This document shows positions 9,187-18,800 of a stretch of DNA of 64,000 nucleotides, piece after piece (the first letter of the stretch is position 1; every line of letters starts with the position of its first letter). The position numbers and the translations under genes are program-made. The notes beneath the pieces were generated by a model. The model was given only the letters and a program-made list of their open reading frames with translations, was not told the DNA's origin and did not search any database. Origin of the DNA: Gp1-AA145 sp963757135 (GTDB taxonomy: Bacteria; Acidobacteriota; Terriglobia; Terriglobales; Acidobacteriaceae); contig CAVWQE010000009.1 of NCBI GenBank assembly GCA_963757135.1, forward strand, positions 248,001-312,000. Direction: 5' to 3'.

Positions 9187-10743
9187 ATGGATCTCCGAGG
9201 ATTTGTAAGACTTAGTCTTCCGGTTACGTCTTTCTGCTCATTGCTCCTGCTGGCTGGGTGCGGGGGAACAACCTCCGTTCCTCTTCCCGACGCGACGATT
9301 TCCCCCACCAAGAACCCCCTCGTGGCTCGATATTCCCTGTCCAGCAATTGCCGCGGCCCGGCCATGGTCGAGTTCGGCACAGACGCCTCCTATGGGCGGG
9401 AAACCGGCTGGCAACAGGTGCCGCAGTTCCAGAAGACAGATTTTCTGGTGGCAGGAATGAAAGCCTCCACGACCTATCACATGCGGGCAACGTTGAATTG
9501 CTTTGGCAACGACTTGACGACCGAAGACCAAACTTTTACTACAGGGCCGCTTCCGTCAACGCCGTTTCCCACTCTCTCAGTCAGTAGGCCGAGCTCAGGC
9601 GGGACAGAGAACGACGGAATTGAACTGCTGAACATATTCGCTCCCGGAGCCAACACAATTCAGGGTTTTTATACCGACAGGGATGGCAACCCGATCTGGT
9701 ACTACGATGTTGGCGCAGCTCAAGGCAACGCTCCATACACTATGAAGCTGCTGCCGAATGGGCACATGATTTTCAGCATCACCCGATCCGTAACCGCGGG
9801 AACCGTACTTCGCGAAGTCGATCTGGCGGGAAACACAGTTCGCGAAATGGACACGGGCGAGCTCAACCAAAAAATGCAGCAAGCCGGATTCTCGTTCACC
9901 CCAACCGGCTATCACCATGACGTGCTACCGCTTGAAAATGGGCACGTGATCGTGCTGGTGAACTTCTTCCAGAATGTGAATAACGTCTCGGGTTATTCAG
10001 GAACCACGCAAGTCCTTGGCGACGGACTGGTTGATCTTGACCAGGATTGGAACCCTGTCTGGGCGTGGTCGGCGTTTGATCATCTGGACATCAATCGGCA
10101 CCCGAACGGCCTGCCGGATTGGACACACGCGAATGCCGTGATCTATTCGCCCGCGGACGGAAATCTGCTGCTTTCGATGAGGCATCAGTCCTGGATCATA
10201 AAAATTGACTACAACAATGGCTCCGGATCAGGAAATGTGCTGTGGAAGCTGGGAAATGAGGGTGACTTCGCTCTGCGGCAAGGTGGTGATCCGAGCCTAT
10301 GGTTTTACTACCAGCATTTTCCGTCTCTGGTTTCACAAGATGGGGCTTTTACGAAATTGGCAATCTGGGACAACGGGGACAATCGACTGAACAGCAGCGG
10401 TATTTGTGATTCATCTTCCGGCAACGGTGGATGTTTCTCACGTGCGACGGTTTTCCAGGTGGATGAGAGTACCCGCGTTGCCGACCTGCTCTGGCAGGAC
10501 TCGCCAGGACTGTTCTCATTCTGGGGAGGCAGCGTCAATCAACTTCCAAACGGGAATGTGGAATTCGATGCAAATGCGCCACTGGCATCCCTTGGAACTG
10601 GGCTCGCCTCCGAAGTGCAGGAAGTAACTCAGACGGCAAATCCAGAGATAATTTGGAAGATGGATGTATTCAACGTGCCGCTCTACGCGTATCGAGCCTA
10701 CCGCGTGCCGAGCTTGTATCCGGGCGTTAATTGGAAATACTGA
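9187..10743 (+). CDS. Arylsulfotransferase (ASST)-like lipoprotein
   Basis: About 518 residues. A lipoprotein signal ends at the lipobox LLAGC (Cys25), so the mature protein is probably membrane-tethered. An Ig-like N-terminal domain (residues ~30-120) precedes a beta-propeller with repeated LPNGH, LENGHVIV and LPNGNV blades, the layout of PAPS-independent arylsulfate sulfotransferases. HHDVLPLENGH and MRHQSWIIKID match the region that carries active-site residues in the family. Substrate unknown. ATG 9187 is chosen over GTG 9184. It lies alone between repeats and rluB. Confidence 0.82.
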   Translation: MDLRGFVRLSLPVTSFCSLLLLAGCGGTTSVPLPDATISPTKNPLVARYSLSSNCRGPAMVEFGTDASYGRETGWQQVPQFQKTDFLVAGMKASTTYHMRATLNCFGNDLTTEDQTFTTGPLPSTPFPTLSVSRPSSGGTENDGIELLNIFAPGANTIQGFYTDRDGNPIWYYDVGAAQGNAPYTMKLLPNGHMIFSITRSVTAGTVLREVDLAGNTVREMDTGELNQKMQQAGFSFTPTGYHHDVLPLENGHVIVLVNFFQNVNNVSGYSGTTQVLGDGLVDLDQDWNPVWAWSAFDHLDINRHPNGLPDWTHANAVIYSPADGNLLLSMRHQSWIIKIDYNNGSGSGNVLWKLGNEGDFALRQGGDPSLWFYYQHFPSLVSQDGAFTKLAIWDNGDNRLNSSGICDSSSGNGGCFSRATVFQVDESTRVADLLWQDSPGLFSFWGGSVNQLPNGNVEFDANAPLASLGTGLASEVQEVTQTANPEIIWKMDVFNVPLYAYRAYRVPSLYPGVNWKY

Positions 10744-10809
10744 ACAGCACTATTTCGTCAAATTCGCCGCCGCCGAGAGGCTCGCTCGTTCCTGATAGTC
10801 TTAGCTGGT

Positions 10810-11763
10810 ATGCCTTCCGAGCGCTTACAGAAAATCATTGCCGCTGCCGGAATTGCCTCGCGGCGCAAAGCCGAAGATATGATCACGGCCGGCCTGGTCG
10901 AAATCAACGGAAAGATCGTAACCGAACTCGGCACCAAGGCCGACCCTGAAACCGATCACATCCGCGTGAACGGAAAACTGCTGCATGGAGCGGAGCGGCA
11001 CGTTTATCTGCTGATGAACAAGCCCAGGGGATACGTCACGACGGCGCACGATCCTGAGGGCAGGCCGACGGTGATGGACCTGCTGCGCGGGATTCACGCG
11101 CGGGTGTATCCCGTGGGAAGGCTGGATTATGCGAGCGAAGGGCTGCTGATCTTATCCAATGATGGAGATCTGGCGTATCGGTTGATGAAGGCGGCATCGC
11201 ACGTGCCCAAGGTGTATGTGGTGAAAGTGGCTGGGAATCCGGATACGGCGGGAATTGAAAAGCTACGGCGCGGGCTGATGATTTCGGGAGAAAAGTCTCG
11301 GGGACATGGGCGCGAGCACATTAAAGGCAGGTTCCTCGACTCTGGAGACGAATCAACAAACCGATTCGTCTCCTCTGCTCGGAATGACAAGTTCGGAAAG
11401 AAACAGGCTCAGCGGGTGAAGACCGCACCAGCGAAGGTCCGTATTGTCCGTGAAGGTGACAATCCGTGGTATGAAGTTACGCTGATGGAAGGCAAGAACC
11501 GGCAGATCCGGCGCATGTTCGAGGAGATTGGGCATCACGTAGAGAAGATCAAGCGGGTGCGTTATGGGCCGCTGAGTTTGGATGTGCCTCCAGGGGAATT
11601 CCGGCGATTGAGTGTGGAAGAAGTAGAGAAGTTGAGGACGTCCGGGTCGGGCGGGGCGCTGGTTTCAGGTGGGCGTTCTGAGAAGAAGGCGAGAGCGCTT
11701 AGCGCCAACGCAACTTCAAAAGCTTTTAACCCCAGACGCAAAGAGCGCAAAGAAAAGCCTTGA
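10810..11763 (+). CDS. rluB: Ribosomal large-subunit pseudouridine synthase B type, with insertion
   Basis: RsuA/RluB-family pseudouridine synthase acting on 23S rRNA. An S4 RNA-binding domain (residues ~1-60, SRRKAEDMITAGLVEING) is followed by the catalytic core with GRLDYASEGLLILSNDG; its Asp is the nucleophile. EGKNRQIRRM is also present. Between the core and TAPAKVRIV there is an extra segment of ~30 residues that contains a perfect 11-bp palindrome (11344-11373). The last ~14 residues (NPRRKERKEKP) are translated from a second dispersed repeat (TTTTAACCCCAGACGCAAAG). Both look like repeat DNA captured in frame. Confidence 0.93.
   Translation: MPSERLQKIIAAAGIASRRKAEDMITAGLVEINGKIVTELGTKADPETDHIRVNGKLLHGAERHVYLLMNKPRGYVTTAHDPEGRPTVMDLLRGIHARVYPVGRLDYASEGLLILSNDGDLAYRLMKAASHVPKVYVVKVAGNPDTAGIEKLRRGLMISGEKSRGHGREHIKGRFLDSGDESTNRFVSSARNDKFGKKQAQRVKTAPAKVRIVREGDNPWYEVTLMEGKNRQIRRMFEEIGHHVEKIKRVRYGPLSLDVPPGEFRRLSVEEVEKLRTSGSGGALVSGGRSEKKARALSANATSKAFNPRRKERKEKP
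11344..11373. repeat. In-frame palindrome inside rluB
   Basis: Perfect 11-bp inverted repeat GGAGACGAATC / GATTCGTCTCC separated by eight bases, inside the extra segment of RluB. It keeps the reading frame and adds residues not expected in the family. Confidence 0.8.
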
Positions 11764-11902
11764 GAAAAGCCCCAGAGAGGCTTGGACGGCACGGCAGCAT
11801 TTACGAAAAGAGCGCGCACGGGCGACGATAACGTACCTCCACAACAACGCTATCGGCAGGTTCAAGAGCCTTTAACCACCAAGATCGCACAGGTAGCGAA
11901 TT

Positions 11903-11950
11903 GGTCGGACAAGAATGTCCGACCCACACGAGCAATAACACACGAGCAAT
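11903..11950. repeat. Palindromic element copy C and tandem tail before hisC
   Basis: A perfect 9-bp hairpin GGTCGGACA-AGAA-TGTCCGACC (11903-11924) is followed by the CCCACACGAG tail. The word ACACGAGCAAT then occurs twice with a 14-base period (11926-11936, 11940-11950); the second copy runs into the hisC start codon. Confidence 0.85.
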
Positions 11951-13091
11951 GACCGATTTCAGCCAATTCGTGCCCGAGCATGTTCGTAAGCTGGCGGAAG
12001 CCGGGACGTCCAGACCCCTCAAGCAAAGCGGCGACTCCTCTTCGAGCAGCAGAGGACCGGATGCTGGCAACAAAGCCGAACCCATCGCTCTGAACCTGAA
12101 CGAAAATCCTTTTGGTCCCTCCCCGCGAGCGATAGAGGCGTTGCGCGTCGCGCTCGGAAAAGTCCATCGCTACCCGGAAATCCAGGCGGATGAGTTGCAC
12201 GACGAAATCGCCGCGTTTCACAAGGTGAGACGCGAGCAGGTGCTGGTCGCTGCGGGAGCAACTGAGATCCTATGCATGATGGCGCGGGCGCTGCTTGGGC
12301 CGGGATTGAACGCAGTCACCAGCGCCAAGTCGTTCATCGTTTACAAACTCGCGACCCAGGTTACTGAAGGCCGCCTGACCGAAGTCCCGACGCGAGAGAA
12401 CGGATATGACCTCGAAGCGATTGCAAGGGCAATTGATGCAAATACACGAATCGTATTCATTGCGAATCCGAATAATCCAACCGGGACATTGCTGACGGCA
12501 GATGAAATTGATGCATTCATCGAACGCTTGCCGGAGCATGTGCTGCTGGTGCTGGATGAGGCTTACGGAGATTTTGCGGAAGCGTTCGCGGCGCAGCGCG
12601 GCGCCGAGTATTCGAATGCCGCCGATTACATTCGCGCCGACAAGAACATCATACTTCTAAAGACCTTCTCGAAGGCGCACGGACTGGCGGGACTGCGCGT
12701 TGGCTATGGCATTGGGCCGGTGCGGTTGATGTCGCTATTGTCGCCGATGCGCGTGATCTTTTCTGTTTCTTCTGCGGCGCAAGCGGCAGCAGGCGCCGCG
12801 TTGTGGGATGCGGAGCACGTCGAAAGGGCAGTTGTGAACAATACGGAGCAGGCGGAAATACTTTCTGCGGGTTTGCAGGAGCTTGGATTCCCCGTCCCGC
12901 AAACCTGGGCGAATTTTTTTTGTTGCGAACTAAGGCAGGATGCGGCGCAATTTGCGGAGCGACTGCGAGAGCGGGGCGTCATCGTGCAACCTCTGGGAAT
13001 GTGGGGTGCGCCGAGTGCCATACGCGCGAGCATTGGGACGCCGGAGCAGAACGCGCGATTCCTTGCGGTATTGAGAAACATGCGGCAGTGA
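11949..13091 (+). CDS. hisC: Histidinol-phosphate aminotransferase family enzyme
   Basis: PLP-dependent class I/II aminotransferase of HisC type, which makes histidinol phosphate from imidazole acetol phosphate and glutamate. LNENPFGPSP, FIANPNNPTGT, LDEAYGDF and the PLP-lysine motif KTFSKAHGLAGLR are all present. About 380 residues; the N-terminus has ~12 extra Ser-rich residues (SGDSSSSSRGPDAG) before the conserved start. The ATG at 11949 sits in the tail of a repeat and has no good ribosome site. No other his gene is nearby, so a related aromatic aminotransferase role is possible. Confidence 0.85.
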   Translation: MTDFSQFVPEHVRKLAEAGTSRPLKQSGDSSSSSRGPDAGNKAEPIALNLNENPFGPSPRAIEALRVALGKVHRYPEIQADELHDEIAAFHKVRREQVLVAAGATEILCMMARALLGPGLNAVTSAKSFIVYKLATQVTEGRLTEVPTRENGYDLEAIARAIDANTRIVFIANPNNPTGTLLTADEIDAFIERLPEHVLLVLDEAYGDFAEAFAAQRGAEYSNAADYIRADKNIILLKTFSKAHGLAGLRVGYGIGPVRLMSLLSPMRVIFSVSSAAQAAAGAALWDAEHVERAVVNNTEQAEILSAGLQELGFPVPQTWANFFCCELRQDAAQFAERLRERGVIVQPLGMWGAPSAIRASIGTPEQNARFLAVLRNMRQ

Positions 13092-13166
13092 ACTGTCTTA
13101 CGACCCACGCCGCTCTCGGGATGCAACCTTGACCAAAATATCGCGCAACCATAGGCTTGATTCCTG

Positions 13167-14381
13167 GTGTTTACGATTCGAAATGTTGTGAGCGGAAGCG
13201 GCGCGAGATGCATTCAGGTTCTGCTGATCGTGGCCTCAGTGTTGCTTTTGATCGCTGCTCGATCGAGCAGGCATCCGTCCTCGCAAAATCATGCTGGCGG
13301 CGAAGCCTCGGTGCCAACTGAAATTCGGGTCGAATCGGAGCCGTGGTGGCCGACTGCAGGTCACCCAAAGCGCAACGAGTATGTGGGCAGCCAGGCTTGC
13401 GCGCCCTGCCACGCGGAAAAATTCACGTCGCAGATCAAGACATCGATGGGACGGGCGGCGGCGCGGGCGGCTGATTCGGAACAACTCAAAAATCATCCCG
13501 ATCTGAGAGCCAACTTTGGCGGATACGGCTACGAGTTTACGATCAAGGATGGCCAGTCGAGACTTTCGGTAAACGACGGAACTCAGAGCACGACCAAGGA
13601 TTTGCTATGGGCGGTTGGCGATGGGCACTTCGGACAGACCTATCTTTATCGCGACAAGGCCGGATTTTATGAGAGCCAGTTGAGCTTCTACAGCCGCGAG
13701 AAGGCGCTGGCGACGACGACCGGGCATATGGAGCCGCGAACGCTGGAGACGGCGGCGGGCGGGCTGACAACATCGACGATGATCCGGCAGTGCTTCGGAT
13801 GCCACTTCACCGCGTCAACGACCGAAGATCAGTTTCATCCGGATGAGGCGACGCCGGGGATCGGGTGCGAGGCGTGTCATGGGCCGGGATTGCAGCACGT
13901 TGCTCTGCATACCGCGCAAGAGGACGACATGCGAGGCGGCGATCAGTTGGTGATGAATCCGGCGCGGCTGAGTCCTGCGGAATCTGTTGACTTCTGCGGA
14001 GCGTGCCACCGAACGACCGCTGACGCCGAGTTGCAAGGCTTGGCAAAGGCCGGCATAAACAACGTACGGCTGCAGCCTTATCGTCTGCAGAAAAGCAAGT
14101 GCTGGGGCAAAGGCGATGCGCGCATCACCTGCATGGCATGCCACGATCCGCATGTGCAAGTGTCAGAAGATGGGGCTTCTTATGATTCAAAATGCCTGGC
14201 GTGCCATGCGACGAAAGCGGACGGAAAGGCGGGCGTCGCCCACGCAGCGCCGGCGTGCCGGGTCGGGACAAATAATTGCGTGAGTTGTCACATGGAGAAG
14301 CTTGAGGTGCCGGGAACGCACGCGATATTCACCGATCACTGGATACGGGTGGTGAAGGCAGGGGCCAAATATCCGGAATAG
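13167..14381 (+). CDS. Seven-heme c-type cytochrome
   Basis: An exported electron-transfer protein of about 404 residues. A hydrophobic N-terminal segment (residues 15-31) serves as signal or anchor. I count seven CxxCH heme sites: CAPCH, CFGCH, CEACH, CGACH, CMACH, CLACH and CVSCH. The mixture and spacing resemble cytochrome c554-like multiheme proteins. The GTG at 13167 is tentative; a GTG at 13188 would also keep the signal. No oxidase or reductase genes are next to it, so the redox partner is unknown. Confidence 0.88.
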   Translation: MFTIRNVVSGSGARCIQVLLIVASVLLLIAARSSRHPSSQNHAGGEASVPTEIRVESEPWWPTAGHPKRNEYVGSQACAPCHAEKFTSQIKTSMGRAAARAADSEQLKNHPDLRANFGGYGYEFTIKDGQSRLSVNDGTQSTTKDLLWAVGDGHFGQTYLYRDKAGFYESQLSFYSREKALATTTGHMEPRTLETAAGGLTTSTMIRQCFGCHFTASTTEDQFHPDEATPGIGCEACHGPGLQHVALHTAQEDDMRGGDQLVMNPARLSPAESVDFCGACHRTTADAELQGLAKAGINNVRLQPYRLQKSKCWGKGDARITCMACHDPHVQVSEDGASYDSKCLACHATKADGKAGVAHAAPACRVGTNNCVSCHMEKLEVPGTHAIFTDHWIRVVKAGAKYPE

Positions 14382-14484
14382 CCCCGGAGGAATCAAGAGC
14401 TTCACCACAGAGGACACCGAGCCATACTGAGAAATGCCGCGGAAGTCCGGGTAATCGATCCCCACGCCAGTCGTCTTGGTATCC

Positions 14485-15735
14485 CTACAGCTGGCTCATT
14501 TTGGCCAGGAACTCGCTATTCGCGGTCGTCTTGGCTAGACGTTCAATCAGCAGTTCCATAGCTTCGACCGGCGACAGCGGGTTCAGGACTTTGCGCAGTA
14601 CCCAAATACGCGCCAGGTCGTCTTTAGGGATCAGCAGCTCTTCTTTTCGGGTGCCCGAGCGTTGAATGTCGATGGCCGGGAATGTACGCTTATCGACCAA
14701 CTTGCGGTCAAGAATGATTTCCGAGTTGCCGGTGCCTTTGAACTCTTCAAAGATCACATCGTCCATGCGGGAACCGGTGTCGATCAATGCTGTGGCAATG
14801 ATGGTTAGCGAGCCACCCTCTTCAATGTTGCGTGCCGATCCAAAAAAGCGCTTCGGACGTTGAAGAGCGTTGGAATCCACGCCGCCGGAGAGCACTTTAC
14901 CGGAAGGCGGAACAATGGTGTTGTAGGCGCGGGCAAGACGAGTGATGGAGTCGAGAAGGATGACTACGTCGCGCTTGTGTTCCACCAGACGCTTGGCTTT
15001 TTCGATGACCATTTCGGCGACTTGCACGTGACGCGCGGCAGGTTCGTCGAAGGTCGAGGAGATGACTTCGCCCTTAACTGAGCGTTGCATGTCGGTGACT
15101 TCTTCCGGGCGCTCGTCGATCAGCAGCACCATCAGCACAACTTCCGGATGATTTGTGGTGATGGAATTGGCCACGTTTTGAAGCAGCATGGTTTTGCCAG
15201 CCCGTGGCGGAGAAACAATCAATCCACGTTGGCCCTTGCCGAGCGGCGTCAGCAAGTCCATGACGCGGGCGCTGAGGTTTTCGCGAACCGTTTCAAGCTT
15301 GATGCGCTCCTGCGGGTAAAGAGGCGTGAGATTGTCGAAGAGAATCTTGTTGCGCGCTTCTTCCGGGGACTCGAAATTAACCGCTTCGATCTTCACCAGT
15401 GCGAAGTATTTTTCGCCTTCATGCGGTGGCCGCACCTGGCCGCTGATGGTATCGCCAGTCTTGAGGTCGAATTTGCGGATCTGCGAAGGCGAGACGTAAA
15501 TGTCGTCGGGACCGGGAAGATAGTTGTAATCGGGCGAGCGGAGAAAACCGTAGCCATCGGGAAGGATTTCAAGGACGCCTTCAGCGAAAATGTGGCCTTC
15601 CTTTTCGCTCTGCGCCTGCAGGATCTTAAAGATAAGGTCCTGCTTGCGCATGCCGCTGGCACCGGGGAGATCGAGGGTCCGGGCAATCTTAGTCAATTCG
15701 GTTATGTTTTTTTCTTTGAGTTCTGCAATGGTCAT
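14485..15735 (-). CDS. rho: Transcription termination factor Rho
   Basis: Hexameric RNA helicase that ends transcription. The N-terminal Rho domain (LKEKNITELTKIA), the RNA-binding cold-shock-like region (GVLEILPDGYGFLRSPDYNY), the Walker A region SPPRAGKTMLL, Walker B VVILLDSITRLARAYN and the C-terminal GSARNIEEGGSLT block are all intact. At 416 residues it lacks the long insertions of some other phyla. The next minus-strand gene upstream is the probable rpoZ. Confidence 0.98.
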   Translation of the reverse strand: MTIAELKEKNITELTKIARTLDLPGASGMRKQDLIFKILQAQSEKEGHIFAEGVLEILPDGYGFLRSPDYNYLPGPDDIYVSPSQIRKFDLKTGDTISGQVRPPHEGEKYFALVKIEAVNFESPEEARNKILFDNLTPLYPQERIKLETVRENLSARVMDLLTPLGKGQRGLIVSPPRAGKTMLLQNVANSITTNHPEVVLMVLLIDERPEEVTDMQRSVKGEVISSTFDEPAARHVQVAEMVIEKAKRLVEHKRDVVILLDSITRLARAYNTIVPPSGKVLSGGVDSNALQRPKRFFGSARNIEEGGSLTIIATALIDTGSRMDDVIFEEFKGTGNSEIILDRKLVDKRTFPAIDIQRSGTRKEELLIPKDDLARIWVLRKVLNPLSPVEAMELLIERLAKTTANSEFLAKMSQL

Positions 15736-15825
15736 TCGCTCACCTGCGAGGAGATATGGATCAAGGCGGGTAATTCTAAGTATTTAAAGGGGATTTCGAT
15801 CGAAGGCAGGAAAGGCGGGACTGAG

Positions 15826-16041
15826 TTAAGCAGCCCGCCGCTGTGCCTCAACAAAATGTTCCGGCTCTGACAAAACCGTCTGCCGTTCAGAGCTTGCAAT
15901 GCGATCCAGCACTTCGTTCATGGTTTCCTGGATTCTGGTATTAGGCTTATGAAACTTGCGGGTCGCCTTGGATGCGAGCTGGCAAAGCATATAACGGTTC
16001 CGCAAAGTATGTAAAGCGTCGAAAACGCGGTCTGAACGCAT
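15826..16041 (-). CDS. rpoZ: Probable RNA polymerase omega subunit
   Basis: About 71 residues starting MRSDRVFDALHTLRNRYMLC. The NRY-L-LA-KATRK pattern matches the core omega motif (NRxxLxxLAaKRAR), and the form with HKPNTRIQ after it is, from memory, typical of acidobacterial omega. The longer frame to 16149 is unlikely: the ATG at 16041 is preceded on the minus strand by GAAGGGAAGGA, eight bases upstream. Omega helps assemble RNA polymerase. The divergence from the standard family lowers confidence. Confidence 0.65.
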   Translation of the reverse strand: MRSDRVFDALHTLRNRYMLCQLASKATRKFHKPNTRIQETMNEVLDRIASSERQTVLSEPEHFVEAQRRAA

Positions 16042-16149
16042 ATGTAATGTCCTTCCCTTCTTAAGAAATGTGGCAATAACTGCGTTGGGCTCGCCCTGTA
16101 AGCCGAATTCAGGCCTCCGTAAGCCTTCTAAGTAACTGATAATGGACAA

Positions 16150-16488
16150 GTTTTACGGGAAGCAAGCTCTGCTACTTTGTATAGATGCGCCGAGGGGGCT
16201 GAAAGTTTCTCTCTTACGATGTGCAAGCCCAGTCGAGCGGAGGTTCTTCAGGAACTAACTCGGTGTCCTACGCCTTCGGAACGCTTTAAAGTACAAGGAA
16301 AGCGTGGTGGCGTCAAGAACTTTGATGCCTATCAATTGAGGATTGACGCCGCGAGATAACCATTTTGGCACCTATTTCAGGCTAGAAAGCGCAGGGCTGA
16401 GTTCATTCTCGTCAAAATAGGCCGTGACCCCACGAATTGGAGAGCCAGAAATCCGGGAAAGGGCCTGGCGGCGTTGATAGCGGGGGGA
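16150..16488. other. Gene-free stretch between rpoZ and comM
   Basis: A 60-codon plus-strand frame (16177-16359) exists, but it has no ribosome site and no recognisable motif. I see no clear RNA gene. It probably holds the upstream region of the rpoZ-rho transcript. Confidence 0.5.
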
Positions 16489-18039
16489 TCAAGCCCAAAA
16501 GGTGCGATCCAATGTGCGGTACTGAATGGCTTCAGCAATGTGCTTCGGATGGATAGCCTGCTCACCTTCCAAATCAGCAACGGTCCGTGCCACCTTTAGT
16601 ATGCGATCGTGGGCGCGGGCGGTGAGTCCCTGCTGAGTCATAGCGCGTTCCAGCAGATGCTCGCAGTCGGCCGAGAGTTCACAGAAAGTCCGAATGTGAC
16701 GCGGTGTCATTTGCGCATTGGAAAACACTTTTCCCGGGGGCATACCGGCAAAACGATTCAGTTGAGTCTCACGGGCACGGATCACTCTGTCGCGAATCTG
16801 ATGTGAGCCTTCCGGCTCCAATGCGGAGCGCATCTCCTTGTAATTCACCGCGGGAACATCAATGTGAATATCGATTCGGTCCATCAAGGGCCCGGAAATC
16901 TTCTGCATGTAACGCTGGATCATAGGGCGGGTGCAATGGCACTCGCGGGAGCGGTCGTTGAAGAAGCCGCAGGGACAAGGGTTCATCGCGGCGGCGAGCA
17001 TGAATCTCGCGGGGAAAGTGAGCGACATGGAAGCACGGGCGATGCAAACGGTACCGTCCTCGAGAGGTTGGCGCATGACTTCAAGAACGTTGCGCGGAAA
17101 TTCCGGAAGCTCGTCAAGAAACAAAACACCGTTGTGCGATAGGGAAACTTCTCCGGGCCGAGGAATGATGCCGCCGCCGATCAATCCGGCGTCGGAAATG
17201 GTGTGGTGGGGAGAACGAAACGGGCGAATTCCGACCAGTCCCGCGCCGTGATCGAGCACCCCGGCGACGCTGTGGATCTTTGTGGTCTCCAGCGCCTCTT
17301 CGAAAGTGAATGGAGGCAGGATAGTGGGAATGCGCTTGGCCAGCATGGTCTTGCCGGAGCCGGGAGGGCCGATCATCAGGATGTTGTGGCCCCCGGCGCA
17401 AGCAACTTCGAGAGCACGCTTGGCGGTTTGTTGGCCGCGAACGTCTTTGAAATCGAAAGGAAACTGCTACGCCTCACCGAGAAGTGCCTGCTGGTCAATT
17501 GCAACGGGCAGTATTCCGTTTCCGTTATTGACAAAATGCACGACGTCGATGAATGACTTGACGGGATAGACCGAGATGCCGGCCACCATGGCAGCTTCTT
17601 TGGCATTCACTTCGGGAACAACGATGCGGGAAATCTTGCGTCCGCGGGCCTCGATGGCGATGGGAAGCGCGCCACGAACGCTGCGGATGCCGCCGTCCAG
17701 AGATAACTCACCTACGAACAAACAATCAGAAAGCTCTTTTTTGTTGAGGCCTCCGTATGCGCCAAGGATACCCAGCGCCATAGGCAGGTCGAACCCGGAA
17801 CCTTCTTTTTTAATGTCGGCTGGAGCGAGGTTGATGGTGATGTGAGTCAGCGGAATGTCGTATCCGCAATTCCGCAGGGCGGCGCGGACACGATCGCGGC
17901 TTTCGCGAACCGCAGCATCGGGAAGGCCGACGGTGTGGAAGTGGTCTTCGTCACACTTGACGCCCGAGACATCCACTTCGACTTCAATGATGCTGGCGTC
18001 GATGCCAAAAACCGCGGCGCTGAGGGTCTTATATAGCAT
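16489..18039 (-). pseudogene. comM: comM (YifB-type Mg-chelatase-like ATPase) interrupted by one in-frame amber codon
   Basis: ComM is an AAA+ helicase that helps integrate DNA during transformation. The N-terminal domain (MLYKTLSAAVFGIDA, with VGLPDAAVRESRDRV) reads to ALLGEA, then TAG at 17469-17467 (codon 191). The same frame continues with QFPFDFKDVRGQQTAKRALE and the Walker A GPPGSGKT, through to a normal C-terminus. Only one codon breaks a reading frame of ordinary length (~516 codons). This could be a recent null mutation, a sequencing error, or readthrough. The true start is the ATG at 18039. Confidence 0.9.
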
Positions 18040-18211
18040 TCCGATAAAGGCCGAATAGGCGAGCCGGGACGCAGCTTCGCCCAGCCAATTTACCTGACGG
18101 GACTGAGGAAAGTTTGTGACGGCCGTCACACTCGGAGTGTGACGGATGAACTTGTGCCTGAGGAAAGCTTGGTGCATTATTCGAAGTCGAACGAAGCTTT
18201 TGGAGATAAAT

Positions 18212-18791
18212 GTGAGAAAAACGCCGGTGGCAATCACCAAACACGTCAATGCACAAATTCGGCTGCTTCGCGGTAAAAAAGTCATACTCGACTCGGACTT
18301 GGCGAAGTTGTACGGGGTTGAAGTAAGAGAGCTGAATCAGCAATTTAAGCGCAATCGCAAGCGATTTCCTGAGGATTTTGTTTTTCAATTGGCACAGAGA
18401 GAGATTGAAATCTTGAGATCACAAATTGTGATCTCAAGTGAGAGGCATGGCGGCAGGCGTTATTTGCCATACGCTTTTACCGAACATGGAGCGATCATGG
18501 CGGCGACGGTGCTGAACTCGAAACGTGCAGTGCAGATGAGCATTTTCGTGGTACGCGCGTTTGTGCAAATGCGCGAAACCCTGGCTGCAAATCACGAGAT
18601 ACGAGTGAAATTTGCGGAACTGGAAAGACGGCTGGGAAATCACGATGTGAGGGATTCAAGATATCGTGCAAGCCATTCGCCAGCTCATGGCGCCGCCGGC
18701 GGCCAATCGGCGGAGAATTGGATTTGAAGCGCCGTCTGGGGCGCGTAACCCGGGAAATAGGCGCGCCTTGGCGTTAGTGGCGCAAGCGTAA
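18212..18791 (+). pseudogene. ORF6N-domain DNA-binding protein, frameshifted near its end
   Basis: The N-terminal ~110 residues match the ORF6N (KilA-N-related) domain found in phage and mobile-element proteins: IRLLRGKKVILDSDLAKLYGV and RYLPYAFTEHGAIMAATVL. GTG 18212 follows GGAG at a good distance. After HD (near 18648) the frame runs into an unlikely tail ending at 18727. One base over, the family's usual ending appears (IQDIVQAIRQLMAPP, then RRRIGFEAP) and runs to TAA at 18791. A one-base indel is the simplest reading. Confidence 0.75.
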
Positions 18792-18800
18792 TCGGAATTT

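Noticed and set aside
15085..15870. A 261-codon plus-strand frame opposite rho
   Set aside because: Rho is complete on the other strand; no motif or ribosome site supports this frame.
16177..16359. A 60-codon plus-strand frame between rpoZ and comM
   Set aside because: No ribosome site, no similarity I can name, and a composition like non-coding DNA.
16489..18285. Two separate genes for the two halves of ComM
   Set aside because: The halves are in the same frame, separated by a single TAG, and the second half has no start codon with a ribosome site before the conserved FKDVRGQ region.
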